Of a DNA stretch of 64,000 nucleotides, positions 34,716 to 48,301 are shown piece by piece. The stretch spans positions 8,664,225-8,728,224 of the forward strand of contig OZ005690.1 in NCBI GenBank assembly GCA_963930775.1, in the 5' to 3' direction. The notes beneath the pieces were generated by a model, which saw only the letters and a list, made by a program, of their open reading frames with translations, did not search any database and had not been told where the DNA came from. Source of the DNA: Cliona cf. orientalis. Taxonomy: Eukaryota; Porifera; Demospongiae; Clionaida; Clionaidae. The position numbers and the translations under genes were made by a program. Numbering within the stretch: position 1 is the stretch's first letter; every line of letters begins with the position of its first letter.

Positions 34716-36615
34716 CATAATAATATTATACTAGCTATATTATTATACTTGTGTGATATCTGTTTTTCATACTACTGAGGTATCCATAACTTGCATTTGT
34801 ATCCCACATAATATCATTATGACGTAGATCAAGGCTACTGCCAGGGCAATAATAGCTCTGTGGGCTCTGTGGTGGTAGTGGTACAGCTGACTACAGTGGC
34901 ATAAGAACCAAAGAGGCTTCAGCCCCTCCTCAACAGTGAAATTCCTTTTTTTATGTCCCTAAAACCCTTGGATGTTTGGTACTTGATGTAATAGTTACGA
35001 AGTGATAATACCAGTATGGTCCCTGGGAGGAACAAGTGTATACTTAATTATGATTACATTGTTAACCACACTGAGTTTGTCCATTCTCTGTGGCATGTTA
35101 TACTGTTTAATTACAAACATGTAGCCTTGAATCTATATGCATGGATTTTCTGCAATAGTTGTCTCACTACAATAATAATAATATTTTGGCCTGGAATACA
35201 AACTAATATATGTCCAAAATCATATTCTGAGGAGAAAAGGAACCATTAATTTTGGGATGTTGTGTTTATCGTATATAGCTGGTAAGTGTGTATTGAGTAT
35301 ACAATAATAATGTACTGTAGGCCTAGGTGTATGCACTCTATGTTGGTGTCCATAATATGCTGATACAAGTATACTTACTACTACATTAACTTATAGAGAG
35401 CAAGTTGGACACTATCATGATAAAAATTGGTCTTGTTTCATACTAGCTATAGCTACCACATTTGGTCCCTTTTCTCATAGCAGGTCACATCTGTACTCAG
35501 AATGCACCAGAATTGCTCTAAGAAGATGTGAAAATCTAAATTTTCCTGGGGAGCATGCCCCAATATCCCCCGTAGAATTGCGGCAGGCCTATGTACTTGA
35601 ATACCACTCTCAGTCATCCCACGCCCCCCCCCCCCCCCCCCCCCCCCCCCCCCACCCAAATCTGCAGCTGGTGCCTGCATGTCCCAGTGGTCAGACTCAG
35701 ACACTACACTTGTAGTTCTATTGCAACAGTGGGGATATCCCCACTGTTGCAATACAAACCAATAATGCACCACTACAAGTGCTGTATGCACTCCTGGGTC
35801 ACCACATACAGCGCTAGTAGGGGTGTATTAACTATAGCATATTATATTATTTTGTTCTATATGTACACTGTTGCTCTGTATCCTTCTGTGTGTCTTCCAG
35901 TCTATCCCAGCTCTTTAAGTTTAGTAGCTAGCTATCTGATCATGATGCCAAATCTCTGCTTATCAACAGCTAATTAAACCATGCATTTAATATATAGCTA
36001 TTAGCTACAGCCTGTACACTAATACATGCATGCATGGTGGCTTATAGAGTACAAATTAATATTTAATTAGGTCTTTGAAGACTATATTATTATAATTATG
36101 AGCCAAGTGCGCATGCGACATGCTTCAAGCACATCCCCTGTCTCAGTGCATGAACTCTATACCGGTGGCTATATTCATAGCTGAACAATTTAAGTTCAGA
36201 CTAACATCCTTCACTAGCGGGCTTGGTACACACTCACGTCTCATAAAATATGAACACTTAGTAATGATTAGCTATAGTCAACACATCCTTGAAGAGTAAT
36301 TCAAGGATGGACCTTCTATTTACTAAAGCAGGATGGACCTTCCAATCAGCATACAGCCAAGGATATACTATAGTTCAGCATATGCAGGGTGATGATAATT
36401 ACTAATAGCTACATGTAGTTACTATGTTGATGACCTTTTAATTTTTTGTTGTCATTTCCACTTCCATCTCTGCCAATTGACAAACTGGAAGTCTTTTGTC
36501 TACACAGATTATAAATTATGTGAGTGCTGCATGGCAGTTAAAATAATTATTTACTTTCGTCGTAACATCTAGAGCAATTTTGGTTAGTTTGTAACCTAGC
36601 TCCTGCTGTGCAATA
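34716..36615. other. Noncoding stretch
   Basis: No gene could be supported. It includes a C run of about 30 bases (about 35625-35653), a perfect palindrome at 35719, and a repeat fragment near 36305-36352 shared with 21770-21815. Confidence 0.45.
35719..35754. repeat. 36-bp perfect palindrome
   Basis: TATTGCAACAGTGGGGAT is followed directly by its reverse complement with no spacer. Outer arms (ACACTTGTAGT / ACTACAAGTG) extend the fold after a gap, forming a nested cruciform-prone structure. Confidence 0.85.
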
Positions 36616-39600
36616 ATGATGATTCAGAAGTCATTGCTACTGCAACTGTCAATGCTTGTAATCTGTGTCGTTGGATCATGTCTAGGTGGTAAGACAATCA
36701 ATGCACATGCACACATAATATTCTAGCTATAATATAGTCAGGCATGCAATGTACAGAGTTGATAATGAATCACAATTCCTATATTATTATTATTACAGAT
36801 GACGTGGATCTTGTCCAGTGCAGCACTAATGCTGACTGCACTGGTAACTTGACCACCATGACCATGAGGCAGTGCTGTGTTGAGAATGATGATGGATTAT
36901 CCTTCACTGTTAATTCAACATGCCATACATGCATCGGTAAGCTTGAGTGCATGCTATTTTGTAATTCTAGCTACTTATAACAGATTCTATATTGTGTGCG
37001 TGCACCAGTAGCTAGCTACATTGTCATAATAATGCCCCAAATGCAGTGTTTGGTTGGTTTCAAGAGACATTCAGTGGAGTTGAACAAGGCCCGGCCCACA
37101 CGTTTCAGGCCGGCTACAGAAAAGGAAGAGAGACAGCAGCACGGAATCTAGTTTTCAATGTCACCAACATTCCTGGAACTGCAAGTATGTTATTTAAGTA
37201 ATGTTAGTTTTACTGGTTCATCATGATGATGTTTTATGCATGTCAATCGAGGGCATCTTATTGTTGTGAACCAAGTAAAAAAAATGAGTGCTTTTAAATT
37301 TTATTAGAAATCTGATGATCTAGCTGGCCTTTCAAGTATTGTACAACATTTTATGTACTTTCAATAATATTATTACAGGAGAAGGGAGCAACTTGGACTA
37401 CACTCTGGGTGACCCTTCTGTTCGTGCCCTCTATGAGAGGCCAATCCCTGATGAAGTTGTGGCTACATTTCGTATCGACAGTGTTGCGCTTGAGCCTGAT
37501 GAAACATTCGCCTTGGAGCTAGTACCTCGGAATGGTTTCACTCTGCCATCTGGACTTGGCGTATTTTTCATCAGCGTTATCAATGTAACAATCATTGATC
37601 ATGACAGTAAGTTTTAGGCAGTTGGATAATTTGTCTAAATTAAATCCTATACTTAATAATACAGTAACTGGGTATTAGTTGAGCCACTGGTAAGTCCCTT
37701 TTGGGTCAAGGGGTAGCTATAGGTATAATAGCTTCGTCCCCAGCCTAGGCACCTCGATCTTTTCAACGCACACTGAAAGCAGTGCCTGCCATTGGGTACT
37801 AGGTATAAGAGCTAATATTTCACATGGTTGATAATCATAATATAGCTAGCTCCTCTACGCTGCATTGAATCTTGCACACGTGTACTATCGATACATTAAA
37901 TCTTATGCATCCATACTATAATAATATTGTATGCGTGCATAAGATTTAATACATCTTAAAGGAGTTCAGGGTTTGCGGCTGTAGTTATCTCCACAATCAC
38001 ATCCTCAGATCCCATGTAACTCTCATCAAGGAGCCGGAGGGAAATGGTCAATCCACTACTGTGTAACAAAAGTAGCTATAATAGAGGGCTATTGAACTTG
38101 CAGAACCTATTAACAATAGCCATTTAGAGCTAAGGGTGGGGAAGGAGCTCATAAGGACACAAGCCCACACACATGGAAACCTGATATAGATCAGTTCAAT
38201 GATCTTATACTTTAAACTGGAAGTATTTCAATAGGATATCCTCGAGACTTCCTTAGTAAACCTAGGAAGGACTCTGAAGAGAAGGTCAAGGTATAATATA
38301 TAGCTATAATAGCTACTTCCTTCCATTGTATGGTATGGCATGTAGCTAAATTTAATTATAGCTGTACATTCCCACACCGTCTAGTAATAATACAATGTCA
38401 TATCACTATCGTTATCACAGCATTGAATATCTTCTTCACGGAAGACGATTATAGAGCTGCAGAGAGTTCACATAGTGTACCTGTCAGGGTAGCAAAGGAC
38501 CATCGTATTGCCACTGCTGTCACAGTTACAGTCAATCCACTGACAGTAATGCAGGCAGAGGAGTGGGAGGAGTCAATAATGACTCAAATGCCAGACGACA
38601 ACCCATTTTCACCAAATAGAGCAGGTATAATAAAAAAAATTTAATAATATTGGAAGCATGCAGGAACTGAGAACGTATCGACAGCCACTCCCCTCCCTCC
38701 TTGCCCCATGCATGCACACATACACAATGACTATACATACATACACACAATATAGCATGAATCACATGCATGGTCATGCCTTCTCAGTCTATACCTACCT
38801 CATAGACATTGTGTATGTGTAAGCCTACATGTCATGCACCTGGAGCTCTATTATCATTGAAGATAAGGTAATACGGCCACAATAGCAAAGCCCAGGTGGG
38901 AATTAAACTCTACATAGCTAGTACCAAATTCAAAGCAAGGGTGCAGCTAATAATTGCTGATATCCAGCTTGCACACAATGAGCCCATACTTGCATATCTA
39001 CTCATTATTAAATTTTAGTGGCGCAGATTTTGGTGACTTTGACAATACAACAGTCCAAGTGACTTTCTTTCCTGATGAGGAGAACCCTATCAATGAACAC
39101 TTGGTACCAATCACCATAGTGGATGATGACATAGATGAAGCAATGGAGCAAATTTTTGTCGTTACACTGAAGCACAAGGAGAGCATACGAGAGGAGAGCA
39201 TAAGCTTGGAAACTAGAAACAGTAGTTTATGCAGAATCATTGACAATGACGGTAAGGGGTCTCATATCTCTATTGTAGCTACCACTAAAACAGTAAATTT
39301 TCACGATACTATGAAGCTAGCTTTCTTTCATCCTTTACAGATATCGCTATAGGGTTTGAAAGACCATCGTATACATTTTCAGAGCCAGAGTTCAGTGAAA
39401 CATTCTCTGAAGGCCCTGTCTTTCTTGTCAAACAAGACAATAGAAAATCAGAGCAAACCTTTAGCATAGTAATCCAAGTGTCATCGTCAACCCCAGGCTC
39501 ATCCATTCGACCGGCAACCCTATCCGAACGCTTGCCAAATGGCACTGAACTACTGAATGACTATGTTTTATCAATTGCTGGAGTCACAATTATTACTGTG

Positions 39601-42256
39601 AGCTTCCAACCCACTCAACAGAGGATACCATTTATTTTTACTCTGTTCCCTGATAATTTGCCTGAATCAACCGAGGCTTTTCAAGCATCCATCGCACCTA
39701 GGGAAAACTCACCATCTTTCAATATCCCTACAGCGGAAGCTTTCATCATAATTGAAGACAATGATGGTACACAATATATGTTTGCCAGAATTTAATTATG
39801 TGTACCATAATTAAACTGATATTGCTCACTATAGACATCGTGATAGGATTTGAAGAAATTAGCTATGCTATAGGTGAAGGTATCAATGCTGGAACGCTAC
39901 AGGTTTGTGTAAGAGTTTTCAATCCTGTGGATCAACAAACGCTGCCGGCTAGTATTCTCCTAACAATTCAATCTCAACCTAATACGGGTGAGTCCAATCA
40001 TTAATACATTATAGCTTAGCTATGTAATTTATTACTATTATAATACAGCCACAAGAGATGATTTCATTGAAATCAATGCCGAGCTTCTGAATGTAGCTTT
40101 AGAATTCGATGATAGCAGACGGAGAAACTGTTTTGAAGTAGAAATTGTCGATGACAATCTAGTGGAAAATATGGAGGATTTTGATCTGGAACTGAGATTC
40201 ATTGGACAAGTTGATCAGTCAGGAGTAGTGCTCCGACCAAACACAGCAACTGTTACTATTATTGATGATGGTACAGCTAACATTTTATAATATTATCGAA
40301 GTTGCATGAACCATTATGAGCTTGGATAAATCTTCCACTATAGATGCTATCATTGGATTTATTGACGCGCCATACACTGTATCTGAGGGTGATGGTTCAG
40401 CTCTCCTGCAAGTTGGATTGATTGAGGGCTCCATTCAAGGAGAAGTGGTGATTGCATTATCAACAAATGATTCAACTGCTATTGGTAAATTTAAATTATT
40501 GTGAATAGTAGCTAACATTAACCTTATTTTTACTTTTTTGACAGCTGGCAGTGATTACGAGGTGGTGATGAATCAAATTCTAATCTTCACTTCTACGACA
40601 ACACTCATAAATGTACCCATAACCATCAAAGATGACAGCATTACTGAGCCAACAGAAACATTTACTTCTCTACTCTCCCTTCAAAGTCAGCTGAGCAATG
40701 TTACAATTCAGCCAGCAATGGCTATGGTCACCATTCTCGATGATGACCCTGGTAAGATTAGTATGTTTCATACGATTACTTCACTTTAAGCAATAAAAAT
40801 TAATCCTAAAAGATGGCTAAATATACTGTTCACTGTCCAAGTAGGATTTTTAACTTATTGTAATTATGTTATTGCAGAACTTAATGCAGTGATAGGGTTC
40901 TTGGGTTCTCCGTATTCCACTAACGAAAGTGCCGGACTATTGACAGTTCAAGTTGGTGTCATTTCAGGTTCTTTGCAAACAGATGTTATCCTTAATCTCT
41001 CAACTATTGATATAACTGCTATTGGTGAGTTATTGAGTAGCATGTATAGCTAGCAAAATTAACTCGATAATAGCCATAAGCTGTAGCTACAATAATTATA
41101 CAGTGTAGTCCACTTAATTCGAATTTACAAATCCACCCAAATAATTTGAATTAAAGGAAAATTTGAATTACAGCAACATTCACTTAATTCGAATTTTGCT
41201 CATAATGAATGATAATTTTGAATTAAAGGGATAATAGCTACCACACATAATAATAATCTTTACATATTCAGATGGAACAACCTTTTTCTTCTTGTCTGGA
41301 GGCAGACTGTCCACTCTATCTACTATTTCTAGCTTTCTTTTAACAGATAAGAACCTGATACTGCAGTTAGATAGCTACTTCTGGCTAGTGCAGCTGCAGC
41401 CATGTGACGCCCACGTGATCTATTTTCCGTATACTATATGTGCATGTCCGTATACTAGACCTTGTGCCTGTTCTAATTAAGCGAAAGTGCCATTTCGAAT
41501 TTATGTATTAGCTCTATGTGGGGAATTGGAAAGACTTCGAATTAGAAGAAAATTCGTGGTAAGCGGATTCGAATTAGGTGGACTACACTGTACTTTTAAA
41601 TTATAGTAATAATATTTGCACACCACATTCACTTTGTCAGCTGGAAGTGACTATGAAGCTCTTGTTTCTGTACCTCTCACGTTCTCCCCTTCATCAACTC
41701 TCGTTGAAGTCAAAGTAACGATCATTGAAGATAATGTGCTTGAGTCAGATGAAAGCTTTAATCTCACCCTCTCTCACTCCTTAGCGGTTACTAGGGGTGT
41801 ACAAATCAATCCTGCCTCTGCTGAAGCATCAATCATTGATGATGATAGTAAGTCATAATAATGATACTATAGCTACTTAAGTTGGATGTTGAGTATTAAA
41901 CCCGAGGACAATAATAGTAATATTATTATAATTATTATTCTACAGCTGTGAGTCCCAGTGAAGAACCTGCTACTAGGACCGTGGTTGTGATCGTATCAGT
42001 ACTCATTTGCATTCTTGTCGTCATTTGCGTCATCATTGTGGTTGTAGTTATCATTGTGTGCCTGTGTTGTAAACGGAAAAGAGGATTCTTTGCTGTTAAA
42101 TTGCAACAGATCCATACTGATGAAGATGAAGAGTCACAGCAGAGGCAGACGCCTTACACGGCAGCAGCAGGCATCGGTCAAGCCCATGAAGTCACTAATC
42201 AAACAGGTCTACTGTTGGCTGTTTCTGTCGACAATCTCAGCCAAGATTCATTGTAG
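36616..42256 (+). CDS. Type I membrane protein with Calx-beta repeats
   Basis: Fourteen exons with all 13 introns in phase 1 give 939 aa: 36616-36688, 36799-36936, 37047-37184, 37379-37606, 38421-38624, 39027-39251, 39341-39766, 39835-39987, 40049-40270, 40344-40484, 40545-40751, 40878-41024, 41641-41847 and 41946-42256. A signal peptide (MMIQKSLLLQLSMLVICVVG) is followed by a Cys-rich segment (residues about 25-70), then at least five Calx-beta-like units (about 120-837). These show the family phrases GFIDAPYTVSEGDG, AGSDYE and VTIIDDD/ITILDDD, repeatedly split at the same point by a phase-1 intron. One membrane helix (about 848-877) is followed by the basic stop-transfer CCKRKRG and a 60-residue tail. 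Calx-beta domains bind calcium in Na/Ca exchangers and integrin beta-4, and occur as tandem arrays in sponge aggregation factors and FREM/VLGR-type adhesion proteins. A role in calcium-dependent cell-surface adhesion is inferred. Confidence 0.85.
41101..41590. mobile_element. Tigger/pogo-like MITE in an intron
   Basis: Inverted ends CAGTGTAGTCCACTTAATTC and (inverted) CAGTGTAGTCCACCTAATTC are flanked by TA on both sides, the target and terminal form of pogo/Tigger elements. The 490-bp element has internal AATTCGAATT repeats and no transposase. It sits in intron 12 of the Calx-beta gene. Confidence 0.85.
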
Positions 42257-42580
42257 CTATAATACTAAAACAAATAATAAGTCTTATCATTTCTGCACTA
42301 AATTATTTTTCAGTTACACTGGAATCTGATATAATATATTATACATGAAGCATTAAATTTCATAACATTATTACAGTTAAAAGGATCATGATAAAAAAAT
42401 TATGTTTAAGAATTCCAGTGACAGTAGCTATGACATTGTGCAGCAGCCGGGCCATGCACATTAATTTTTGTAGCTAAGTATAATATATGCTTGCTGATAA
42501 AAGTAATAGTGTTGTGGGTCGCTAGCGCTGTGGCCAATATGCAGGGCAAGGTGTTAATTTGCGTGGGTGTAGCCGAGAAA

Positions 42581-42613
42581 AAGGGCGGGGCTGGTCACAC
42601 GTCTATGACGTCA
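42581..42613 (+). promoter_or_regulatory. GC box and CRE-like site
   Basis: AAGGGCGGGG (42581-42590) and the palindrome TGACGTCA (42606-42613) lie 64 and 32 bp before the ATG at 42645. No TATA box is near, so a GC-box/CRE promoter for the glycosidase-like gene is plausible. Confidence 0.5.
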
Positions 42614-42644
42614 ATGCGAGCTAGGTTGTCTCCGCAAAATCGCT

Positions 42645-45600
42645 ATGGCAGTGTTTAGGAGGAGCTGGGTCCTTGCCGTTCTGTTTTATACTTTGAGTGC
42701 AAGTCAGACTAGTACTGAAGCCTTCCAGCCAGTTGATGTGAAGGTGACGTTTGATTCAGACAGTTCTCCCGACTTCAAGGTGCTCTTCAATGACATTGAG
42801 TGGTTGCGCAGTGGGCCTATTAGTATCAGGGATAGTGGGCAGACCTGGGCTAGTAAAAACAAAGACAAGTACATTCTAAAGAATGTTGGCCACAGCAGTG
42901 AAAGTGGAAGTGACATTCTTGGAGAATTTGACACCACAACGTAAGTTCTGCTATACATAGTTTGAATACTAGACTATCGATCAAAGTTAATTTGCCACAA
43001 TTCTAGATTCACATGGCAAGCATTTTCTGATGAATCTACTTCGCTGGACGTCAAAATCAAAACATGTGTCAGTGTCTACAGAGATGAACCTGTTGTCTAC
43101 TTCTCTCTCGTATACACCAGTGGACTAACCAAAGCCTCAATGGCCAACGTCAGTACCAGCGTGCTCTCAACCTTTCCCTCCTTCATTGTAGAAGATGCCA
43201 ATATGAAAAGGGGATATGTAACTTGGTTTGGTGGACGTAAGTGAAGCCATGGCCATTACATAACTCAATTTTGATGTTGCTTGCAATAATAATAAATTAT
43301 ATGTTAATCCCCCCCAAGGTTGGATGATAATCTTGTGCACCTCGTCAGTGCAGGCCCAATAAGACTAACCTCCAATAATCCTCAAATTTACCATTATAGT
43401 ATTATCAGACCATAGATGTGCAATAATAACCATTAATGGGCATGGCTACTTACTGTATGTCACTGCCCATCATTTAGGAGAATAATAATATTATTATAAT
43501 TGTAACTTCCTCCTCCTATACCAACTTTCCTTTCGGCAGTATGTGCCCAGAATTGAATAGAGAACTATGTCATAATTATTACTAATCCAATGCTTCAATG
43601 TCAGCATAATGCCTATTATGTTAATTATTACAGCAGCTAAATCTTAATAACTTTAGAAATTTCTGAAACTGCAATTGATGAGTGGCCACCACTGCGAGGA
43701 ATATATCAGAAGTTGGATGGAGGATTTCCTCTGGTAATCTACAACCAAGCCATGGATACTGCTGTAGTTCTCTCTCCTGCCACCACCTTCATGTCAGCCA
43801 CCCTCAACAGCTCCAAGGATCCACAGACTAATGACACAACTCTGACTTTTGGACCAATGAGCTCCATTGACAAGGTATTAAAACTAAAAGTAATGTTCGG
43901 TAAAGGTATATGTATTTAGTATCAACTTTGCACATATAATAATATAGTGATATTTTGTATACAGGTTGTGTGTTGCTCAATAGCAAAATTAATGAATGCT
44001 GTTTCCAGGACTAGCTATAGGGCAATTTTGGTGCTAGTAAAATTCATAGATGTGCACATGATGTGTAAGAGCTATGAATAATGATTTACCCACTGCATAC
44101 ACAATTACCTATCTGTAGACTATGATAATAATTATCGTCTAGGCATGCACTGGCATTACCTGGGAGCAGTACAAATTGGTAGCTACATCATAAATCAAAA
44201 TTCAATGTTACTGCATGTGGAAGCCTAGCTAGTGGTTCATTCCAATACTGTTATCAATGCCAATAATGATGTTATCAGCAATACCGTTGTTAACAGCACC
44301 ATTAGCTAGCATGTTGTTAATGGTATCGTATCTTTCTTCAGTACACAGCCTCAGCGCATTGATACTACTACTGTCATATTTTATCGCTCATAGAATCAAA
44401 ATCAATAATATTTTGGTATGTCACTACTACCCTCTATCACCTCTATAGCTATCCAATAACGTAATAATTAGGATTGAAAGTATGCTGCTATGGTACTCGC
44501 TATTGTATGTGGTTACATAGTTACCCATAAATTATTCCACACGTCTTCTAATCGGTGACTAGGTTCCTGCAGGCTACAAGTTTGATACTATTCTAGTTGC
44601 TGGCAACAATGTCACTGGTGTAATGCATAAGTTTGGTGAGCTGCTAAGAAGAAAGTACTCAAAAACTCTAGATTACAAGAGAACAGACTTTAGCCTCAAT
44701 TATCTCGGGTGAGAAGTTGAATTGAGTCACACATCATAAATAATTTTATTGTATAATTTTGATTTTATAGGTATTGGACAGACAATGGAGCTTGCTACTA
44801 CCACACAAGTGGCAGTCAATACTCTAACTATGAGGATCTTTTGATAGCTATCAAAAAGGATGCAGATCAGAAAGACATACCATTTAGATATGTACAGGTA
44901 TGACTACATTAATTTAAAAGAACGGATATTAATAGTAGTACTATGTTGAGCCTCATCCATAAATTAAAGGGCCTCCATGGAGACAAGGCTAATTAACAGG
45001 AGGCATACCCGCATTTAGAAATCTGAAGGGGTTCAATAATAGCTGCATGTATTGTTCAGTCATTCCAAATAAGTATAGGTTACACACCGAGGTGTAGGTG
45101 GCTATGGGATTTATCATACCGAGGGCCCGCAGGGCACGAGGTATGATAAATCACCATAGCTACCGTAACCGAGGTGTATAACCGACTTCTACCATGGTAA
45201 ACTATGCTCAATAGTACTTAGTACTGTAGCTAGAGTACCTACGCTGTCGCTCGCTTCGCCATTCAGGGCCTTCTGAATCGATGAAGAGCACTAGAGCCGC
45301 TCGATATCAGCCGTGATCGAGCGACCGCGATAGTCGTCGACGATTGAAGCGGTTTCTTTCCTTCAAGGCTTCCAGAATCTGACCTAAAATACAGTGAGGA
45401 CGGTCTTCGTCATCTACTGCAGCGATATCTCGCTGATCAAGCATAAAAATGACGGCTCTTCTTGCAGCATCGAAGCAGCCACGCAGCAGTTAGAAAAATT
45501 GCTGACCTTGCATCCAATTACTCCACCCACTTAATTACCTTTCAAGCGCGCGCGCCACTCGCGGGTTGATAAATAACTTGTAGGTTGATAAATAACTTGT

Positions 45601-47817
45601 TAGGTTGATAAATCTCTTGTAGGTTTGATAAGTGATTTATCAACCTCCATTAGAGCAATCTGATTGGTCAGAATGTTACAACCATGGTAGAATTATTATT
45701 ATTTTATCTCATGGACATACTGTGTTCTTATGGCATTGTTTTCCAGCTTGATGACTGGTGGTACTACTGGGACAAAAATGGAGCAGTAAAGAATTGGACA
45801 GCAATGCCAAACATCTTTCCCAACGGTATTCCCTACCTGGTCAACAAAACTGGGTGGAGAGTGTTTGCTCACAACAAGTGGTGGTAAGGTTTTAAGCATA
45901 ATAATTGTGACATGAATATCATCTAATAAATAATAATAATTATTATTATAATTACGTAAGGTAAAGTAATGTATAGGTTTTAAGCATGTTATGCTATACT
46001 TCAATCATACCTATAGGTCACCTAATACGGATTATCAAAAGAAAGTGAGTATAATCTTCGCATGAAAAAAGTTTAGTGATATTTTCCTTTTTAGTTCAAG
46101 TTCATAGTTGAGGATGATATAGCTTTACCAGTTGATCCAACGTTCTGGGATTTTCTGTTGTCAAATGCTCAAAAGGACTGGGAACTTTTCGTGTACGAAC
46201 AAGACTTCCTACTAACACAATTTGGGAAAACAAAAGCTCTTCAGGTACAAAAACCACCATTATATTTTCTTCACCAGTAAAGTATCTACAGCTAGTCTAA
46301 GAGCACATTGTCATACAATGTACTAGTATTCTACATCCATAGACTCAACTAGATCTTGGTGAACTGTGGTTGAAACAGATGGGAGAAGCTGCTCAGAGAT
46401 ATGGCATCACCATACAGTATATTGGCTCATAATACAGCTTCTGATAACAATAATGTCATAATTAAATTATGTATACATGCAGATATTGCATGTCTTGGAC
46501 ACGGCACATAATGCAGAGCATTGCCATTCCAGTGGTGACACAAAACCGAGCAAGTAGAGACTACCAGCCTAGCAACGATCAATGGCTAATTGGAGACAGC
46601 TCAATTCTCTCACACACTGTGGGACTAGCTCCATCCAAAGATGTAAGGTTCTGTCAGTGACAACTTAAGCTACTGAAACAGTGGAACCCCTATAGCTATT
46701 CCGGACACTCTTGGGACAGCTTCTAGTGTCCTAGGTGCATTCATTCACAGGGGTCAATTTTGACACATTGGGACCATGCACAGTGTCCTGCTGATTAAAG
46801 GAGACATCCTCATTTCAGGAGTATCCTCATAGAGAGGTTCCACTGTATGCCAGTCTAATTTATAGTACCAAATGTACTAATTTAGCTAATTATTACCATA
46901 GAATTTTCGAACAAGCTCAAAGCAGCCAGATTGCAAACAGTACAGAGGTGGATTAGTAGAGTCGACTCCCACACTTGAGGCGTACGTAGCTGTACTCAGT
47001 GGAGGACCTGTAGGTCCCAGTGATCAAGTCGGCACTGCTAATGTCTCCCTCATCATGGCAACATGGTAGCTAGATTACTATGACATCACATGAAATTAGT
47101 GTGTAACTTAATGTTCTCGTTAATGTAGCATGAAAGATGGTCTACTATTAAGACCCAGCAGACCTGCACTTAGCATTGATTCTACATTCGTACAACGATC
47201 ATTTGGTAGTGGAGGTCCAGATGGTCATGTGGTGGCTGCATTTACAGAGGTAAGTAGCTATCAGTTGGCCAATCATAATTGATAGCTAAGTCTTATTATT
47301 TTAAATGCAGATTGATCAATTTACATGGTACTACGTCCTAACTGCTGATCTAGCTTCTCCATACACACTGACAGCTAAGGAGCTACCACCTTCCCGTTCC
47401 ACATTCCCAGCAACAACACTTCCATTTCCAACTATTGCATTCCGGTATACACTAGATGGTAACATAACAGAAATAGTCAAGTTTGGAACACAGTTAAGTT
47501 TTGGACCCGACACTGCACTGAACATTGCACAATGTGGAAAATCTGACTTCCAGTACTGGGTCATTCCTCCATACATTCCATTTGGATTTTCCCTACTGGG
47601 TGAACTCAATAAGATCACTCCAGTTTCCGAGCAGCGCTTCAGTGACATCATTATTAGTGATGATTATGTAAAGGTGAAAGTGAACGGAGTACCCGGTGAG
47701 AAGGTGTATGTAACAGTTTATGAAAACAATGTTAATGTGACGCAAGTAATGGAGTGCACTATTTCTGAATCTGGCACAAATGTGCTTGTTCTGGGCCAAG
47801 AGTGCTATGGAGTGTAG
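42645..47817 (+). CDS. Secreted TIM-barrel glycosidase-like protein
   Basis: Thirteen exons join without a break to 785 aa: 42645-42940, 43007-43236, 43657-43874, 44563-44708, 44771-44897, 45747-45883, 46017-46044, 46095-46244, 46343-46416, 46483-46642, 46902-47065, 47129-47249 and 47311-47817. A signal peptide (RRSWVLAVLFYTLSASQ) leads into an N-terminal beta-rich half. The centre has YWTDNGACYYHTSGSQ, then RYVQLDDWWYYWDKNGAVKN (about 336-356) and WELFVYEQDFL (about 423-433). This arrangement, an Asp-rich strand end after a Trp/Tyr motif, then a strand ending in Glu-Gln-Asp, resembles clan GH-D/GH31-type alpha-glycosidase barrels; Asp341/342 and Asp431 are candidate catalytic residues (inference). 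A C-terminal beta domain follows. I believe similar YxTDNGAYYY proteins occur in protists and invertebrates without a characterised substrate. It shares orientation with the GH3 gene 1.5 kb downstream. Confidence 0.75.
45077..45183. repeat. Hairpin in intron 5 of the glycosidase-like gene
   Basis: GTGGCTATGGGATTTATCATACC pairs with GGTATGATAAATCACCATAGCTAC across a GC-rich loop, and outer GGTTACACACC / GGTGTATAACC text extends the stem. Confidence 0.65.
45564..45640 (+). repeat. Tandem repeat of about 20 bp, four units
   Basis: TAGGTTGATAAATAACTTGT-like units repeat four times with small changes, ending in the inverted TTTATCAACC. The array lies in the same intron as the hairpin at 45077. 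Confidence 0.75.
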
Positions 47818-48301
47818 CTAAACTAAACTTCTCACAGTAGCTACAGTTTTTGAGTTTATAGCTGCTGTAAAGTGTTTCTGTCAAAACTACAAGGCAATTA
47901 TTGTGTTTGAATAATAAACTGATCTTTAGTAATACCGTGGTATCCCGGGTAAGCACCCATGAGCACTTAAGCATAATTCGCAATATTATTTTGTACCCCA
48001 TGGGTGCTTATCCGGGATCGAAATTCCATACATTTGTATTAAAAATTTACGTTGATCCCTTGAAATGGGGTACATCCAGGGCACTTATCCTGGTGTGGGC
48101 ACTTGCTCAGAACTCTACAGCCTAGTAACTTGAGATGGGGGAGGGGCGGGGAGGTTAGTACATGCAATTGCATGTGTGTATGATTAATCAAGAAGCTACC
48201 ACATGCACACATACACGCAACAACAGTTGAGTTTCTTCCCTGTAGACATTAGGCTATAGTTGACATATATAGCAATAGTCCAACCTTGATTATCTGAATC
48301 T

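Noticed and set aside
39019-39026. Upstream acceptor for Calx-beta exon 6
   Set aside because: The AG at 39018 puts the exon in the wrong phase. Only the AG at 39026 continues the phase-1 pattern.
45564-45640. CRISPR-like array
   Set aside because: Units are directly adjacent without spacers and lie in an intron of a eukaryotic gene, so this is a simple tandem repeat.
47938-48090. Fourth clear member of the TAGTGTCCC MITE family
   Set aside because: Partial internal matches are visible, but the ends are not convincingly inverted, so it is mentioned only as a related fragment.
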